A stretch of DNA of 57,612 nt from Azoarcus sp. (GTDB lineage: Bacteria > Pseudomonadota > Gammaproteobacteria > Burkholderiales > Rhodocyclaceae), in assembly GCA_020725025.1 (NCBI GenBank), contig DYFV01000030.1, positions 1-57,612 on the forward strand. Direction: 5' to 3'. The notes beneath the pieces are model-generated. The model did not search any database and was not told where the DNA came from. It saw nothing but the letters and a program-made list of their open reading frames with translations. How positions within the stretch are numbered: the first letter of the stretch is position 1; every line of letters starts with the position of its first letter. A program made the translations under genes and the position numbers. Of this stretch, positions 35,478-44,101 are shown one piece after another.

Positions 35478-36287
35478 TCAGACCCGCTTGAGGTAGCCGT
35501 CGGGCGAGCCGGTGAGGAGGATCTTGTCCTCGATATGGCGATCGATCTCGAAGCGCAGCGGTTCGCCGTCTACGCCGCTGCGGCCTTCCGCCGCGAGCCG
35601 TCGCAGGTACTCCCAGACCGCGCTCTTGGGGCTATTGCCCTTGCCCCAGGGGCGGGCGGAGACCATGCCCTCCGGCGCATCCTCGATGACGGTGTCGCCG
35701 ACCATGCAGTAGCTGCCCGGCGTGACCATGGGGGCGTAGGCCTCCAGCTCGGCCAGCACGTGCTCGTGGGTGTGGTTGCTGTCCAGGCAAACCATGACGC
35801 GTCGGTGCCCGCGCGCGAGCTCGCGCACCTGGGCGACGATCGCCTCGTCGATGCTGGAGCCCTCGAGCAGGGTGATCTTGCGCGACAGGGGGTGGGCGGC
35901 CAGGGACTGCTTGTTGTGCGGCCGGATCTCGATGTCGATCCCGACCACCCGGCCGTTATCGATCTCGCCGCAGGCTTCCAGGATCGCCAGCATCGAGGCG
36001 CTGAAGACCAGGGAGCCGCCCCAGGCCACGCCCGTCTCGATGATGAGGTCGGGCTTCACCGCCCAGATGATCTCCTGCAGCGCCTGCAGGTCCTGGGGGA
36101 TCTGCAGGATCGGCACCCCCAGCCAGGTGAAGTTGTAGACGTAGTTGGCCTTGCCGATGCCGATCTGCTCGAAGAAGCCGCGCGCGGCGGTCTGGAGCTC
36201 CGGGTTCCCGCGGTAGCCCGCCACCCGCTCGGTGATGTCGTGTCGGTACTGCTCCAGGGGAGTCATCTTCGGGGTCTCTTCTTTCAT
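35478..36287 (-). CDS. CmcI-like cephalosporin hydroxylase family protein
   Basis: 269 residues with the CmcI/Rhamnosyl O-methyltransferase family pattern. The SAM-binding region is PDLIIETGVAWGGSLVFSASML, followed by VVGIDIEIRPHN and the metal-proximal CLDSNHTHEHVLAEL. Despite the family name most members are SAM-dependent sugar O-methyltransferases. In this context O-methylation of a glycan is the likeliest role. The start at 36287 lacks a clear ribosome site; an internal ATG at 36266 (MTPLEQY), preceded by GAAGAG, is an alternative. Confidence 0.83.
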   Translation of the reverse strand: MKEETPKMTPLEQYRHDITERVAGYRGNPELQTAARGFFEQIGIGKANYVYNFTWLGVPILQIPQDLQALQEIIWAVKPDLIIETGVAWGGSLVFSASMLAILEACGEIDNGRVVGIDIEIRPHNKQSLAAHPLSRKITLLEGSSIDEAIVAQVRELARGHRRVMVCLDSNHTHEHVLAELEAYAPMVTPGSYCMVGDTVIEDAPEGMVSARPWGKGNSPKSAVWEYLRRLAAEGRSGVDGEPLRFEIDRHIEDKILLTGSPDGYLKRV

Positions 36288-36328
36288 GGCGATTGGATGT
36301 GTGCTGTGAGTGGGCGGGCCGTTCGGGC

Positions 36329-37441
36329 TCAGAGCGAGCAGTACAGGACGAAGTCGCCGAAGAGCGGCGCGTGCAGGCGCAGGCGGAAGCGATAGTCCGG
36401 CACCAGCGAGCGGATGTACTCGGCGACCTCGTAGAGGTGGCTCGGATAGTGATAGACGCTGATCGCGAGCCTCGGCCGACAGCTCGTGATGGTCTGCGCC
36501 GCGCCGCGCAGGAGCTCGAGCTCCATGCCTTCGACGTCGGCCTTGATGAAGCTCACCGGCCGGCCTTCGAGGTAGGCGTCGAGCGACATCACCGCGGCGG
36601 TCGAGTCGTCCTCCGGCGCGCCGCCCGCCTCGGGTGCGAGCTCGGCGAGCCCGTGGCGCAGGGGCGAGTCGTACAGGAAGGTGCAGCCCATGCGGCCGGG
36701 CCCGTCCGACAGGCCGGCCCGCACCAGGGACACGCTGGCGGGATCGAAGGCCCACTCTTCGGCGAGCCGGGCCAGGCGTTTCTCCATCGCGGCGAACTGC
36801 CGATGGCCGGGCTCGAAGGCGTGAATGTGGCGGAAGGTGCCCAGGTTCTCCCAGATGAAGCGCTCCACCGTGTCGCCGACGAAGGCCCCGGCGTCGACGA
36901 AGGTCTCGTCGAAGTTGCCGGCGAACTCGGGCAGGCAGAAGTACATGTCCTTTTCCATCACCGCGCGGCAGGGTGCGATGTCGCCGGTGAGCATGGAGAT
37001 CAGGAGGGCGTTGAAGACCTCGACCGAGCGCTCGTCGTCGAGCATGCCGTCGCGCACCGCGAGCAGGCGCTCGTAGTTGCGCAGCACGAAGTAGCCGTCG
37101 AAGGACATGGCCGTCTGCCCGGGGCGCACCACCTCCTTCTCCACCGCCTGCACGGCGTGGCGCGCGGTGATGAGCATCGCCGGCGCGGCGTCCAGCTCCT
37201 CGGGTGTCGGCGCGACCACCGGGATGCCGTCGATCCGGCTGCCGGACTTGCGCGGATCGCGATCGACGAACTTGCTGACCCGGGCGCCCTGCGACTGCAG
37301 GTAGCGGGCCGCCCAGGCGCCGACGAATCCGGCGCCGTAGAGGGCGACGCCGTCCCCGAACCGGCTCTCCAGCGCAGCCGCGGTGGCGGCACGGCGCTGC
37401 CGTTCCGCCTCGAGCATTTCGGATGTGAATTGGATGGTCAT
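36329..37441 (-). CDS. FkbM family methyltransferase with N-terminal nucleotide-binding-like segment
   Basis: 370 residues. The N-terminal ~110 residues look like a Rossmann segment (VALYGAGFVGAWAARYLQ ... KFVDRDPRKSG). An FkbM SAM-dependent methyltransferase domain follows (FVDAGAFVGDTVERF, HAFEPGHRQF, VSFIKADVEGMELELLRGA). FkbM enzymes O-methylate sugars and polyketides. A second protein of the same two-part layout is encoded at 39701-40876, indicating an old local duplication. Gene spacing (19 and 41 bases) supports one operon. Confidence 0.87.
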   Translation of the reverse strand: MTIQFTSEMLEAERQRRAATAAALESRFGDGVALYGAGFVGAWAARYLQSQGARVSKFVDRDPRKSGSRIDGIPVVAPTPEELDAAPAMLITARHAVQAVEKEVVRPGQTAMSFDGYFVLRNYERLLAVRDGMLDDERSVEVFNALLISMLTGDIAPCRAVMEKDMYFCLPEFAGNFDETFVDAGAFVGDTVERFIWENLGTFRHIHAFEPGHRQFAAMEKRLARLAEEWAFDPASVSLVRAGLSDGPGRMGCTFLYDSPLRHGLAELAPEAGGAPEDDSTAAVMSLDAYLEGRPVSFIKADVEGMELELLRGAAQTITSCRPRLAISVYHYPSHLYEVAEYIRSLVPDYRFRLRLHAPLFGDFVLYCSL

Positions 37442-37460
37442 GAGTTTTCTCGTAATCCGA

Positions 37461-38621
37461 TCATTCCAGGAGGTAGATCGCCCGCTCGGGCCAGCCGAGC
37501 TCGCGGGCCGCCTTGCCGATCGCGTTGCGGTGCAGATAGGGGGCGACGACGAGCATGCCTTCTACCGGCATGTCGCCGGGACGGCCGATCGGGAGACCCT
37601 TGTAGCGGGCCGCCTGCTTGAGCGGGGAGGCGTCGCACAGCCGGACCCGGTCGAGGTCCAACAGGGGCAGGAGGCTGAAGAGCTCGGCCGAGCAGCCCCA
37701 TACGGTGAGGCTGCCGCCTTCCGCGAGCGAGGCGATCTCGCGCGCCTGGCGCTCCAGTGCGCCCTTCGACTCCAGGGCGAACCCCGCCACGTCGCCCGCC
37801 ATTTCCACGGCCGTTACCGGACCGTCCGCCCTGGTCGCCAGCAGCATCAGCGACGGATAGGAGAACTCGGGTGTGGGCAGCACCTGACGCGAGACGGTGA
37901 CGACCGAAAAGCCGTGCCGCCGCATGGCCGAGGCCAGCGCCGCGGCGGTGAAGTGATTCACGTGCTCGCGGATCGAGAACCAGAACGCGGTGCCCACCGG
38001 GAGGCTGCGGTAGTGCTCGGCGTCCGGCACCTCGACCAGGAGATGGCCGCCCGGCCGCAGCACGCGCGCCGCCTCGGCAAGCACGCCGTCCAGGTCGCGG
38101 ATGTGTTCGAGGACGTGGAAATAGGTCAGGAGCCCCAGGGAGCCGTGCTCGAACGGGAGGTGCAGGGCGTCTCCGGCGCGGAACGAGACCGCATCCGGGA
38201 CCTCGTCGTCGGCGAGGCTGCGCACATCCACGTCGATGCCCCAAAGCCTCCCGCCCCATCCGCTCCCGGCCAGCGTGCGCACGAAGCCGCCGCGCCCGCA
38301 GCCCACGTCGGCCATGTCGGTGGCGGTGACCCCGTGCTCGCGCAGCATGCGCGCGTAGAAGGCGTACTTCTCCAGGTTGGCCGGGGCGGTCACCGAGAAG
38401 TGCGGCTTCTCGAAGTAGCTGCATTCGCCGGTGTAGAAAGACGCCAGGCGCGCGTCGTCGATGTTGCTCGCGTACACCAGGCCGCAGCTACCGCACGCGA
38501 AGAAGTCCGCTGTGTAGTTGAAGACCGAGTCGCCCAGTCCGCTGTAGGCCCAGTCGAGCAGGTGGCCGGCGTCGGCCCCGCAGGCCGGGCAGGCTTCGGT
38601 CGCCGCGCCGGCCGCCGTCAC
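37461..38621 (-). CDS. zinc-ribbon SAM methyltransferase with C-methyltransferase-like C-terminus
   Basis: 386 residues. It starts at a GTG that overlaps the stop of the preceding radical-SAM gene (GTGA). The N-terminus has a four-Cys zinc-binding segment (CPAC and CGSC). The SAM motif DVGCGRGGFVRTL and FHVLEHIRD follow. The C-terminal ~80 residues (LTVWGCSAELFSLLPLL ... DASPLKQ) resemble the C-terminal domain of sugar C-methyltransferases (methyltransferase 13/23/14 family). Probably acts on a nucleotide sugar or glycan; a relative is encoded at 44098-45336. Confidence 0.8.
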   Translation of the reverse strand: MTAAGAATEACPACGADAGHLLDWAYSGLGDSVFNYTADFFACGSCGLVYASNIDDARLASFYTGECSYFEKPHFSVTAPANLEKYAFYARMLREHGVTATDMADVGCGRGGFVRTLAGSGWGGRLWGIDVDVRSLADDEVPDAVSFRAGDALHLPFEHGSLGLLTYFHVLEHIRDLDGVLAEAARVLRPGGHLLVEVPDAEHYRSLPVGTAFWFSIREHVNHFTAAALASAMRRHGFSVVTVSRQVLPTPEFSYPSLMLLATRADGPVTAVEMAGDVAGFALESKGALERQAREIASLAEGGSLTVWGCSAELFSLLPLLDLDRVRLCDASPLKQAARYKGLPIGRPGDMPVEGMLVVAPYLHRNAIGKAARELGWPERAIYLLE

Positions 38622-39655
38622 CGCCCGGCCCCCGTGGCTTCGCGCGCGGCCAGCCGCTCGAGGATGCGCTCGGCGTAGGCGTCGATGCTGTCGACCTGGG
38701 CGTGCCTGATATGGCCGCAATCGCGGCACACCGGGTTGTCGCGCCGGCGCCCGCGCAGGTGCTGCAGTTGCAGTTCCAGCATCTCGCGCGAGTTCCAGAT
38801 CTCGCTCAGGGACTGCCGGCGCAGGTCCCCCACCACCAGCTTCTGGTCCCAGTCGGGGCAGCAGGCGCTCACCGTGCCGTCCGAGTTGAGGGCCATGGCG
38901 TAGAAGATGTAGGTGCAGACGTCCTTGTCCACCAGGGGCTGGCGGTACTGGCCCTCTTGCTCCTGGACCCGGATGCCGGCCCGCTTTTCCACGTCGAAGC
39001 CGGGCCAGATGGGCGAGAGCTCCTCGACGAAGATGCGGTCGCAATAGTCGCCGAAGAGGTCGAAGAACTTCTGCCGGTCCTCGGCGGACAGGTAGTTGCC
39101 GGGGATCTTGATCGTCACCTCGCAGCCGCCGCGCTCGGCATAGAACCAGCGGATGGTCTCCACCATGCGCTCGAAGTCGACGTTGACCTTGGCGTGCTGG
39201 CGGTACTGCTCCCGGTTCACGCCCTCGAGGGAGATGTTGAGCCGGTCTAGGCCGGCCTCGACGAGCTGTGTCAGGAGCTGCGGCGTGAACAGGGCGGCGT
39301 TGGTCGCCAGGTCGATGTGCTGGACGCGGCCGGAGGCCTTCGCCATGGCGATCATGGCGGGCAGGTTGCGGTTGATGAGCGGCTCGCCGATCTTGTTCAT
39401 GCGCATCACCCGCAGCGGCTGCGGGAAGGCTTCGAGATCGCGGACGAGCTTTTCGAACAGCTCGAGGCCCATCACGCTGCGCTTGTAGTCCGACGCCTTG
39501 ACCAGGTCGCGGTGACCGGTCGGGCAGAACTCGCAGCGGAAGTTGCAGGCGCTGGAGGGATCCACGTACAGCAGGAACGGGGTCTCCAGCGGAATGATCT
39601 CCTCGAGCTTCGAGCGCTGCTCGAGGTTGAGCTTGGACCGGACTTCGGCCTTCAT
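38618..39655 (-). CDS. radical SAM/SPASM enzyme, copy A
   Basis: 345 residues. The radical-SAM motif CNFRCEFC lies in the segment FLLYVDPSSACNFRCEFCPTG. Internal motifs are KIGEPLINRNL and GLDRLNISLEG. The C-terminal Cys cluster (SACCPDWD ... CRDCG) is typical of SPASM-type auxiliary clusters. It aligns over its whole length with the protein at 42168-43193 and is clearly paralogous to it. It is translationally coupled to the methyltransferase downstream. A role in sugar or peptide modification is possible; no substrate motif can be seen. Confidence 0.88.
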   Translation of the reverse strand: MKAEVRSKLNLEQRSKLEEIIPLETPFLLYVDPSSACNFRCEFCPTGHRDLVKASDYKRSVMGLELFEKLVRDLEAFPQPLRVMRMNKIGEPLINRNLPAMIAMAKASGRVQHIDLATNAALFTPQLLTQLVEAGLDRLNISLEGVNREQYRQHAKVNVDFERMVETIRWFYAERGGCEVTIKIPGNYLSAEDRQKFFDLFGDYCDRIFVEELSPIWPGFDVEKRAGIRVQEQEGQYRQPLVDKDVCTYIFYAMALNSDGTVSACCPDWDQKLVVGDLRRQSLSEIWNSREMLELQLQHLRGRRRDNPVCRDCGHIRHAQVDSIDAYAERILERLAAREATGAGR

Positions 39656-39700
39656 CGCGTGCTCCGGAAAAACGTCGGCGGCAGGCTGTGCCGCATCGAT

Positions 39701-40876
39701 TCATTGCGCAGCATGGGCGCGCTCCTCGGGAATGCAGTAGATCACCGACCCGGTCCCGCACCAGCTGTGCAGGCGCAGGTGGAACCGGTAACCGGGGAGC
39801 TCGCCCATGAGCCAGTCGGGAAGGGCCCACAGGCCGAGCCGGTTGTGATAGCTGGTCGCCACGATCATGGGCCGGTGGGTGCGCAGGGTCTCGCGTGCCC
39901 CCGCGAGCGCGTCCATCTCCGCGCCCTCCAGGTGCAGCTTGACGAAGGAAGGCGCAAGGCCGAGCGCGTCGAGGGTCTCCACCGGCACTTCCATGCGGCC
40001 GAGCTCCGAGCACTGGGAGGCGTAGCCCAGGCCCGGGACGAAGCGCTGCATGCCGCGCTCGCGTCCCACCGCCACGGGCAGCACCTCTATCCTCTGTCGC
40101 ATCGCTTCGGGGAGCTCCGCGAGCATGGCGTCGAGGGCGGCGCGGTTCTCCGCGTCGGGCTCCACCGCCCAGATGTGGCGGAATCGGCCGCCGACCGCGT
40201 CGATGAAGGCCCGGCAAGTGCTGCCGGTGTGGGCGCCGAGGTCGGCGAAGGCCTCGTCGTCGGTGAGCGCAGCCCGGATTTCGGGGATGAAGAAGCGGTT
40301 TTCCGCCACCACCGGCGCGTCCCGGAAAGTCCACTCCTGGCGCAGGCGGCGCCAGGCGAGAAACTGCAGGTGATGGGCACGCGATACGTCGTCCGCCCAG
40401 CGGTCGAGTACCCGGTCGATGTACGCGAGGTCCGCGTCGTCCATCTCGCCGGCGAACCAGCCGTTGCCGAGCGGATGCCGGTCGCGGTAGGCCTCGGCCA
40501 CGTCGTAGAACATCGCCACGTCGGGCCAGCCCTGCTCGGCGAGCTGCGCCGCGATGGGCGTGTAGGGCAGGTTGGCGATGGTCACCGCGAGGAGCGCCTC
40601 GTTTCGCTCGCAGACGGGCACCTCGGCGGGCGCGAACACCGGGATGCCGCGCCAGAACGGATCGTCGCGGAAGCGCTCCGCGTTGGCATCGACCACGGCG
40701 CGGACCGGGATGCCGATGTGGTCCAGGAGCTCCCTGGCCATGCGGCCGAGGTTGCCGGCGCCGTAGAGCATCAGCGGCTTGTCGGCGGGCCGCGATGCGC
40801 AGGCGGCGGGGAGTGCCGCGATCTCGCGCAGCAGCCGGAGCGCGTCGGCCTTCGTCGGCAGGGGCTCGATTCTCAT
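39701..40876 (-). CDS. FkbM family methyltransferase with N-terminal nucleotide-binding-like segment
   Basis: 391 residues, the same architecture as the protein at 36329-37441. The N-terminal Rossmann-like part is LMLYGAGNLGRMARELL ... VVDANAERF. The FkbM domain contains FADLGAHTGSTCRAF, WAVEPDAENRAAL and SFVKLHLEGAEMDAL. Expected activity is SAM-dependent O-methylation of a sugar. Its ATG overlaps the stop of the GT4 gene (ATGA), so it is coupled to a glycosyltransferase. Confidence 0.86.
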   Translation of the reverse strand: MRIEPLPTKADALRLLREIAALPAACASRPADKPLMLYGAGNLGRMARELLDHIGIPVRAVVDANAERFRDDPFWRGIPVFAPAEVPVCERNEALLAVTIANLPYTPIAAQLAEQGWPDVAMFYDVAEAYRDRHPLGNGWFAGEMDDADLAYIDRVLDRWADDVSRAHHLQFLAWRRLRQEWTFRDAPVVAENRFFIPEIRAALTDDEAFADLGAHTGSTCRAFIDAVGGRFRHIWAVEPDAENRAALDAMLAELPEAMRQRIEVLPVAVGRERGMQRFVPGLGYASQCSELGRMEVPVETLDALGLAPSFVKLHLEGAEMDALAGARETLRTHRPMIVATSYHNRLGLWALPDWLMGELPGYRFHLRLHSWCGTGSVIYCIPEERAHAAQ

Positions 40877-42171
40877 GCCGCAACGCACTCCCTGGCCAGG
40901 TCTTGCCAGGCCCGCAGGCGGGCATCGGCGGGGAAGCGGGTGCAGAAGTGGGTCAGGCTGCCCTTGCTCGGCTCGAACAGGTTGTGACGGTCGAACGGAT
41001 CGTGCGCCATGTCGGGGATGCGGCGAGCGAAGTCGGCGCCGCCTTCCTGGCAGGCGAGGAACCATTGCGCCGGTTCGGTACCGAGAGTCCGCCGGAAGTC
41101 GATGCTGCGCTTTTCGCAGCCGAGCAGCTCGCGGTACTGCGCCGCCATCGCGTCGCCCATGGCGCGCGGCGTGAAGCGGGAGGCGGTGCGCTCGGCCGCG
41201 TTGCGTCCGAGCCGGTGCCGCTCCAGCGGGTTGCCGGCAAGGCGCCGGATTGCCGCGGCGAAGGCGCGCGGGCCGTCGACCACGACGCCGCTGCGGCCGT
41301 CCTCGACCAGCACCGACTCGGCCGGATTGCCGAGCACCACCGGCACCACGCCGGCCGACATGGCCTCGACCAGGGCGTTTTCGCCGGTGCCGTAGTGATG
41401 GGGATTGAGCAGGTAGGCGATCACGTCCAGGGAGGCGAGCGCCTCGGCCACGTCGGTGGTGTAGCCGGCGAAGTCGAGGAGGCCGCTCTTCCCGGCGCGG
41501 CGGCACTGATCGAGCAGCAACTCGCGGTTCTGGACGTCGCCCCAGACGCGCACCGCGAAATCCGGCAGGTCGACCGCGGCGAGGAAGTCGACGAAGCGCG
41601 GGTGGAGCTTGGAGAAGTTGAGGCTGCCGACGTAGCCCACGCGCAAGCGTCCCTTCGGATCCGCGATGCGCGCGCGCGGCTCGGCCAGGCCCACGCCGCT
41701 CGACACCACCCCGATGCGGCGCCGGGTCGCCTCGTCGAGCGCCGCGACGGTCTCCGACTGCAGCGAGCAGGCCGAGGTGAACAGCACGCGCCCGGCGGCT
41801 TCGAACAGGCCGCGCGGAATGCGCGGCGTGCCCAGCCCGGAGACGTGGCACCAGGCGAGGAGGCGCATCGCGGGCAACTCCGTGCCGCACAGGAAGGCGA
41901 AGGTCGCCGGATGGTTCCACCACTCCAGCTGGACGATGTCGGCCGAGGCGAGGAGCGCCCGCGCCGCGCCGGGGGCGTCGTCCGCGAGCTCGACACGGCA
42001 GCCCAGGGCACGCAGCCGGTCGAGGAACTGGGTTTTCTCCGGCCGCTCCAGGATCAGGAATGAATGGGCAAAGCCCGGCCCCCGCTGGGCTTCGGCCAGC
42101 GTGAGCAGGGTCTTGCCGATCCCGCCGCCCAGGTGGGGCGTGAGATGGACGATGTGCGCAGGCTGCGTCAC
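40873..42171 (-). CDS. GT4 family glycosyltransferase
   Basis: 432 residues from a GTG start that overlaps the preceding stop by four bases. GT-B fold features: an N-terminal HLTPHLGGGIGKTLLTLAEAQ acceptor-domain motif and a C-terminal donor-site region with RVGYVGSLNFSKLHP and the E-x7-E type GTGENALVEAMSAGVVPVV. Transfers a sugar from a nucleotide donor to a glycan or protein. It is flanked on both sides by overlapping genes (radical SAM upstream, FkbM downstream). Confidence 0.88.
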   Translation of the reverse strand: MTQPAHIVHLTPHLGGGIGKTLLTLAEAQRGPGFAHSFLILERPEKTQFLDRLRALGCRVELADDAPGAARALLASADIVQLEWWNHPATFAFLCGTELPAMRLLAWCHVSGLGTPRIPRGLFEAAGRVLFTSACSLQSETVAALDEATRRRIGVVSSGVGLAEPRARIADPKGRLRVGYVGSLNFSKLHPRFVDFLAAVDLPDFAVRVWGDVQNRELLLDQCRRAGKSGLLDFAGYTTDVAEALASLDVIAYLLNPHHYGTGENALVEAMSAGVVPVVLGNPAESVLVEDGRSGVVVDGPRAFAAAIRRLAGNPLERHRLGRNAAERTASRFTPRAMGDAMAAQYRELLGCEKRSIDFRRTLGTEPAQWFLACQEGGADFARRIPDMAHDPFDRHNLFEPSKGSLTHFCTRFPADARLRAWQDLARECVAA

Positions 42172-43193
42172 GAAACCTTCGCCATGCGCGCCGCCAGCTT
42201 CGGCACCAGGTCCGCGGCGTACGCATCGATGTTGTCGGGCAGGCAGTGGCTGAGCTGCCCGCACTGGGAGCACACGGGGTGGCGCTTGCGCTCGCCCTTC
42301 AGGTGGAGCATGCGCAAGGCGTTGAACTCGTCCGAGTTCCAGATCTCGCGCAGCGAGTGCTCGCGCACGTCGCCCACCTTGAGCTTGCGTCCCCAGTCGA
42401 GGAAGCACGCGCTCGCCAGCCCGTCGGCGTTGATCGACATCGCGTAGAAGATGTAGGGGCAGGTGTCGGTCCGGCCGATCGGCTGCTGGTAGATCCCGGC
42501 GGTGAAGGTCACGCCCAGGCGCGTCTCCACGTCGAACTGCGGCCAGCAGGGAGCGAAGTTCTCGATGAAGATGCGGTCGCAGTAGTCGCCGAAAGTGTCG
42601 AAGAACTCCTGCCGCTGGGCTTCGGTGATCAGCTCGCCGGGGATCTTGATCACGATCTCGCACTCGCCCTTGTGCGCGTAGAGCCACTTCACGTTGTCGA
42701 CGAAGCGGGCGAAGTCGAAGTCGTACTTGGTGAAGTTCTTGTACTGCTCGCGCGTCATGCCGTTGACCGAGATGTTCACCCGATCGAGGCCGGCCTCGAC
42801 CACCGGCCCGATGCGGTCCGGGTCGAGCAGCACGCCGTTGGTGGTGGTGTCGATGTACGGTACGTGCCCGCTCTGCTTGGCGTAGCCCACCATGTCAGCG
42901 AGGCGCTTGTTCATCAGCGGCTCGCCGTCCTTGTAGAGGCGCAGCACCTTGATCTTCTCGGGGAAGTCCGCGAGGCCGTCGATGATCTTGCGATACACGT
43001 CGAAGCTCATCGCGCCCTGGTAGCGGCCGGTGTCCTTGATCAGCGCGCGATCGCCCGTGGGGCAGAAGGCGCACTGGAGGTTGCAGCCGCTCGAGGGGTC
43101 GACGAAGAGCACGAAGGGGGTCTCGAGCGGAATCACCTCTTGCAGCGCGGTGCGTCCCTCGAGATTGATGCGGGGTTTGATCTGCGCCTTCAT
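42168..43193 (-). CDS. radical SAM/SPASM enzyme, copy B
   Basis: 341 residues. The motif CNLQCAFC is in VDPSSGCNLQCAFCPTG. KDGEPLMNKRL and GLDRVNISVNG follow. The auxiliary Cys positions are in SACFLDWG and CSQCG. A paralogue of the protein at 38618-39655 along the full length, with the same PLETPF lead-in and FFDTFGDYCDRIFIE segment. GGAG lies about nine bases before the ATG, which also overlaps the upstream SDR gene (ATGA). Function unknown; likely a step of glycan or nucleotide-sugar modification. Confidence 0.88.
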   Translation of the reverse strand: MKAQIKPRINLEGRTALQEVIPLETPFVLFVDPSSGCNLQCAFCPTGDRALIKDTGRYQGAMSFDVYRKIIDGLADFPEKIKVLRLYKDGEPLMNKRLADMVGYAKQSGHVPYIDTTTNGVLLDPDRIGPVVEAGLDRVNISVNGMTREQYKNFTKYDFDFARFVDNVKWLYAHKGECEIVIKIPGELITEAQRQEFFDTFGDYCDRIFIENFAPCWPQFDVETRLGVTFTAGIYQQPIGRTDTCPYIFYAMSINADGLASACFLDWGRKLKVGDVREHSLREIWNSDEFNALRMLHLKGERKRHPVCSQCGQLSHCLPDNIDAYAADLVPKLAARMAKVS

Positions 43194-44101
43194 GCGCGAG
43201 CTCTCCTGTGGGGTTCGGCCGGTCGCGCCGACCGTATGGTATGGGCGATTCCCTCGGCCAGCGTCAGCGACGGACGCCAGCCGAGGCCCTGCAGACGGCG
43301 GTTGTCGCCGACCAGAAGCGGGGGTTCCTCCCTGGGCGGAGTGGCGAGGTCGAGCACCGTGCGCGGGTCCGCGCCGAGGGTGCGCGCGGTCGCGCGCACC
43401 ACTTCCTCGATCCGCGTCGGCGCTCCGGAGCCGATGTTGTAGGCGCCCGTTGCGTCCGTCAGCAGCAGCGCGACGAACGCCTCGGCGACGTCCGACGCAT
43501 GGAGAAAATCGCGGTAGGCCGCCGCGTTCACCGCGAAGGGCGGCCGCTGGCCGCTGAACACGTCGATGAGGCCAGGCAGCAGACGCTGCGAGGATTCGCC
43601 CGCGCCGTAGGGGAAGAACACCCGGCCCCAGGCGCAGGGGACGCCGTGCAGCTCGCACGCCGCGGTGGCCAGCCGCCGCAAGGCATCCTTGGCGATGCCG
43701 TAGAGGCTCGCAGGTGCGAGGGGCGTGGTTTCTTCCCGGCACCAGCCGTACGACCAGTCGTACTCGGCGCAGGTGCCGGCCATCACGACCCGCCGGCCGC
43801 CGGCCTGGCAGAACGCCTCGACCAGCCGCAGGGAGGCGTCCACCCAGCGCAGGTTCAGGGGCGAGGACCAGTACTGGCCGTGCTCGGTGTACCAGGCGAG
43901 ATGGAGGAGGTGGGTCGCCTCGGTCTTCGCGACCAGCGCGGCGAGATCGGCGCCGGCCAGGAGATCGATCGCTACGGTGTCGGCGGCGCCATCCGCCGCC
44001 GGGCGACGGCCGAGGCCGACGCTCGGAATGCCGCGCCGCGCAAGGCTGTCGAGCACGTAGCGCCCGAGAAAGCCGGAGGCTCCGGTGACGAGCACCTTCA
44101 T
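43190..44101 (-). CDS. NAD-dependent epimerase/dehydratase family (extended SDR), probable nucleotide-sugar 4-ketoreductase
   Basis: 303 residues with the Rossmann motif GASGFLG at the N-terminus and the catalytic Tyr-x3-Lys in SLYGIAKD. The downstream FPYGAGESSQRLLPG and FLHASDVAEAFV segments are typical of sugar SDRs. Coupled by ATGA overlaps to the C-methyltransferase upstream and the radical-SAM gene downstream. Following CDP-sugar synthesis, 4,6-dehydration, epimerisation and C-methylation, a reductase for the 4-keto group is the missing step and the best inferred role. Confidence 0.85.
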   Translation of the reverse strand: MKVLVTGASGFLGRYVLDSLARRGIPSVGLGRRPAADGAADTVAIDLLAGADLAALVAKTEATHLLHLAWYTEHGQYWSSPLNLRWVDASLRLVEAFCQAGGRRVVMAGTCAEYDWSYGWCREETTPLAPASLYGIAKDALRRLATAACELHGVPCAWGRVFFPYGAGESSQRLLPGLIDVFSGQRPPFAVNAAAYRDFLHASDVAEAFVALLLTDATGAYNIGSGAPTRIEEVVRATARTLGADPRTVLDLATPPREEPPLLVGDNRRLQGLGWRPSLTLAEGIAHTIRSARPAEPHRRARA

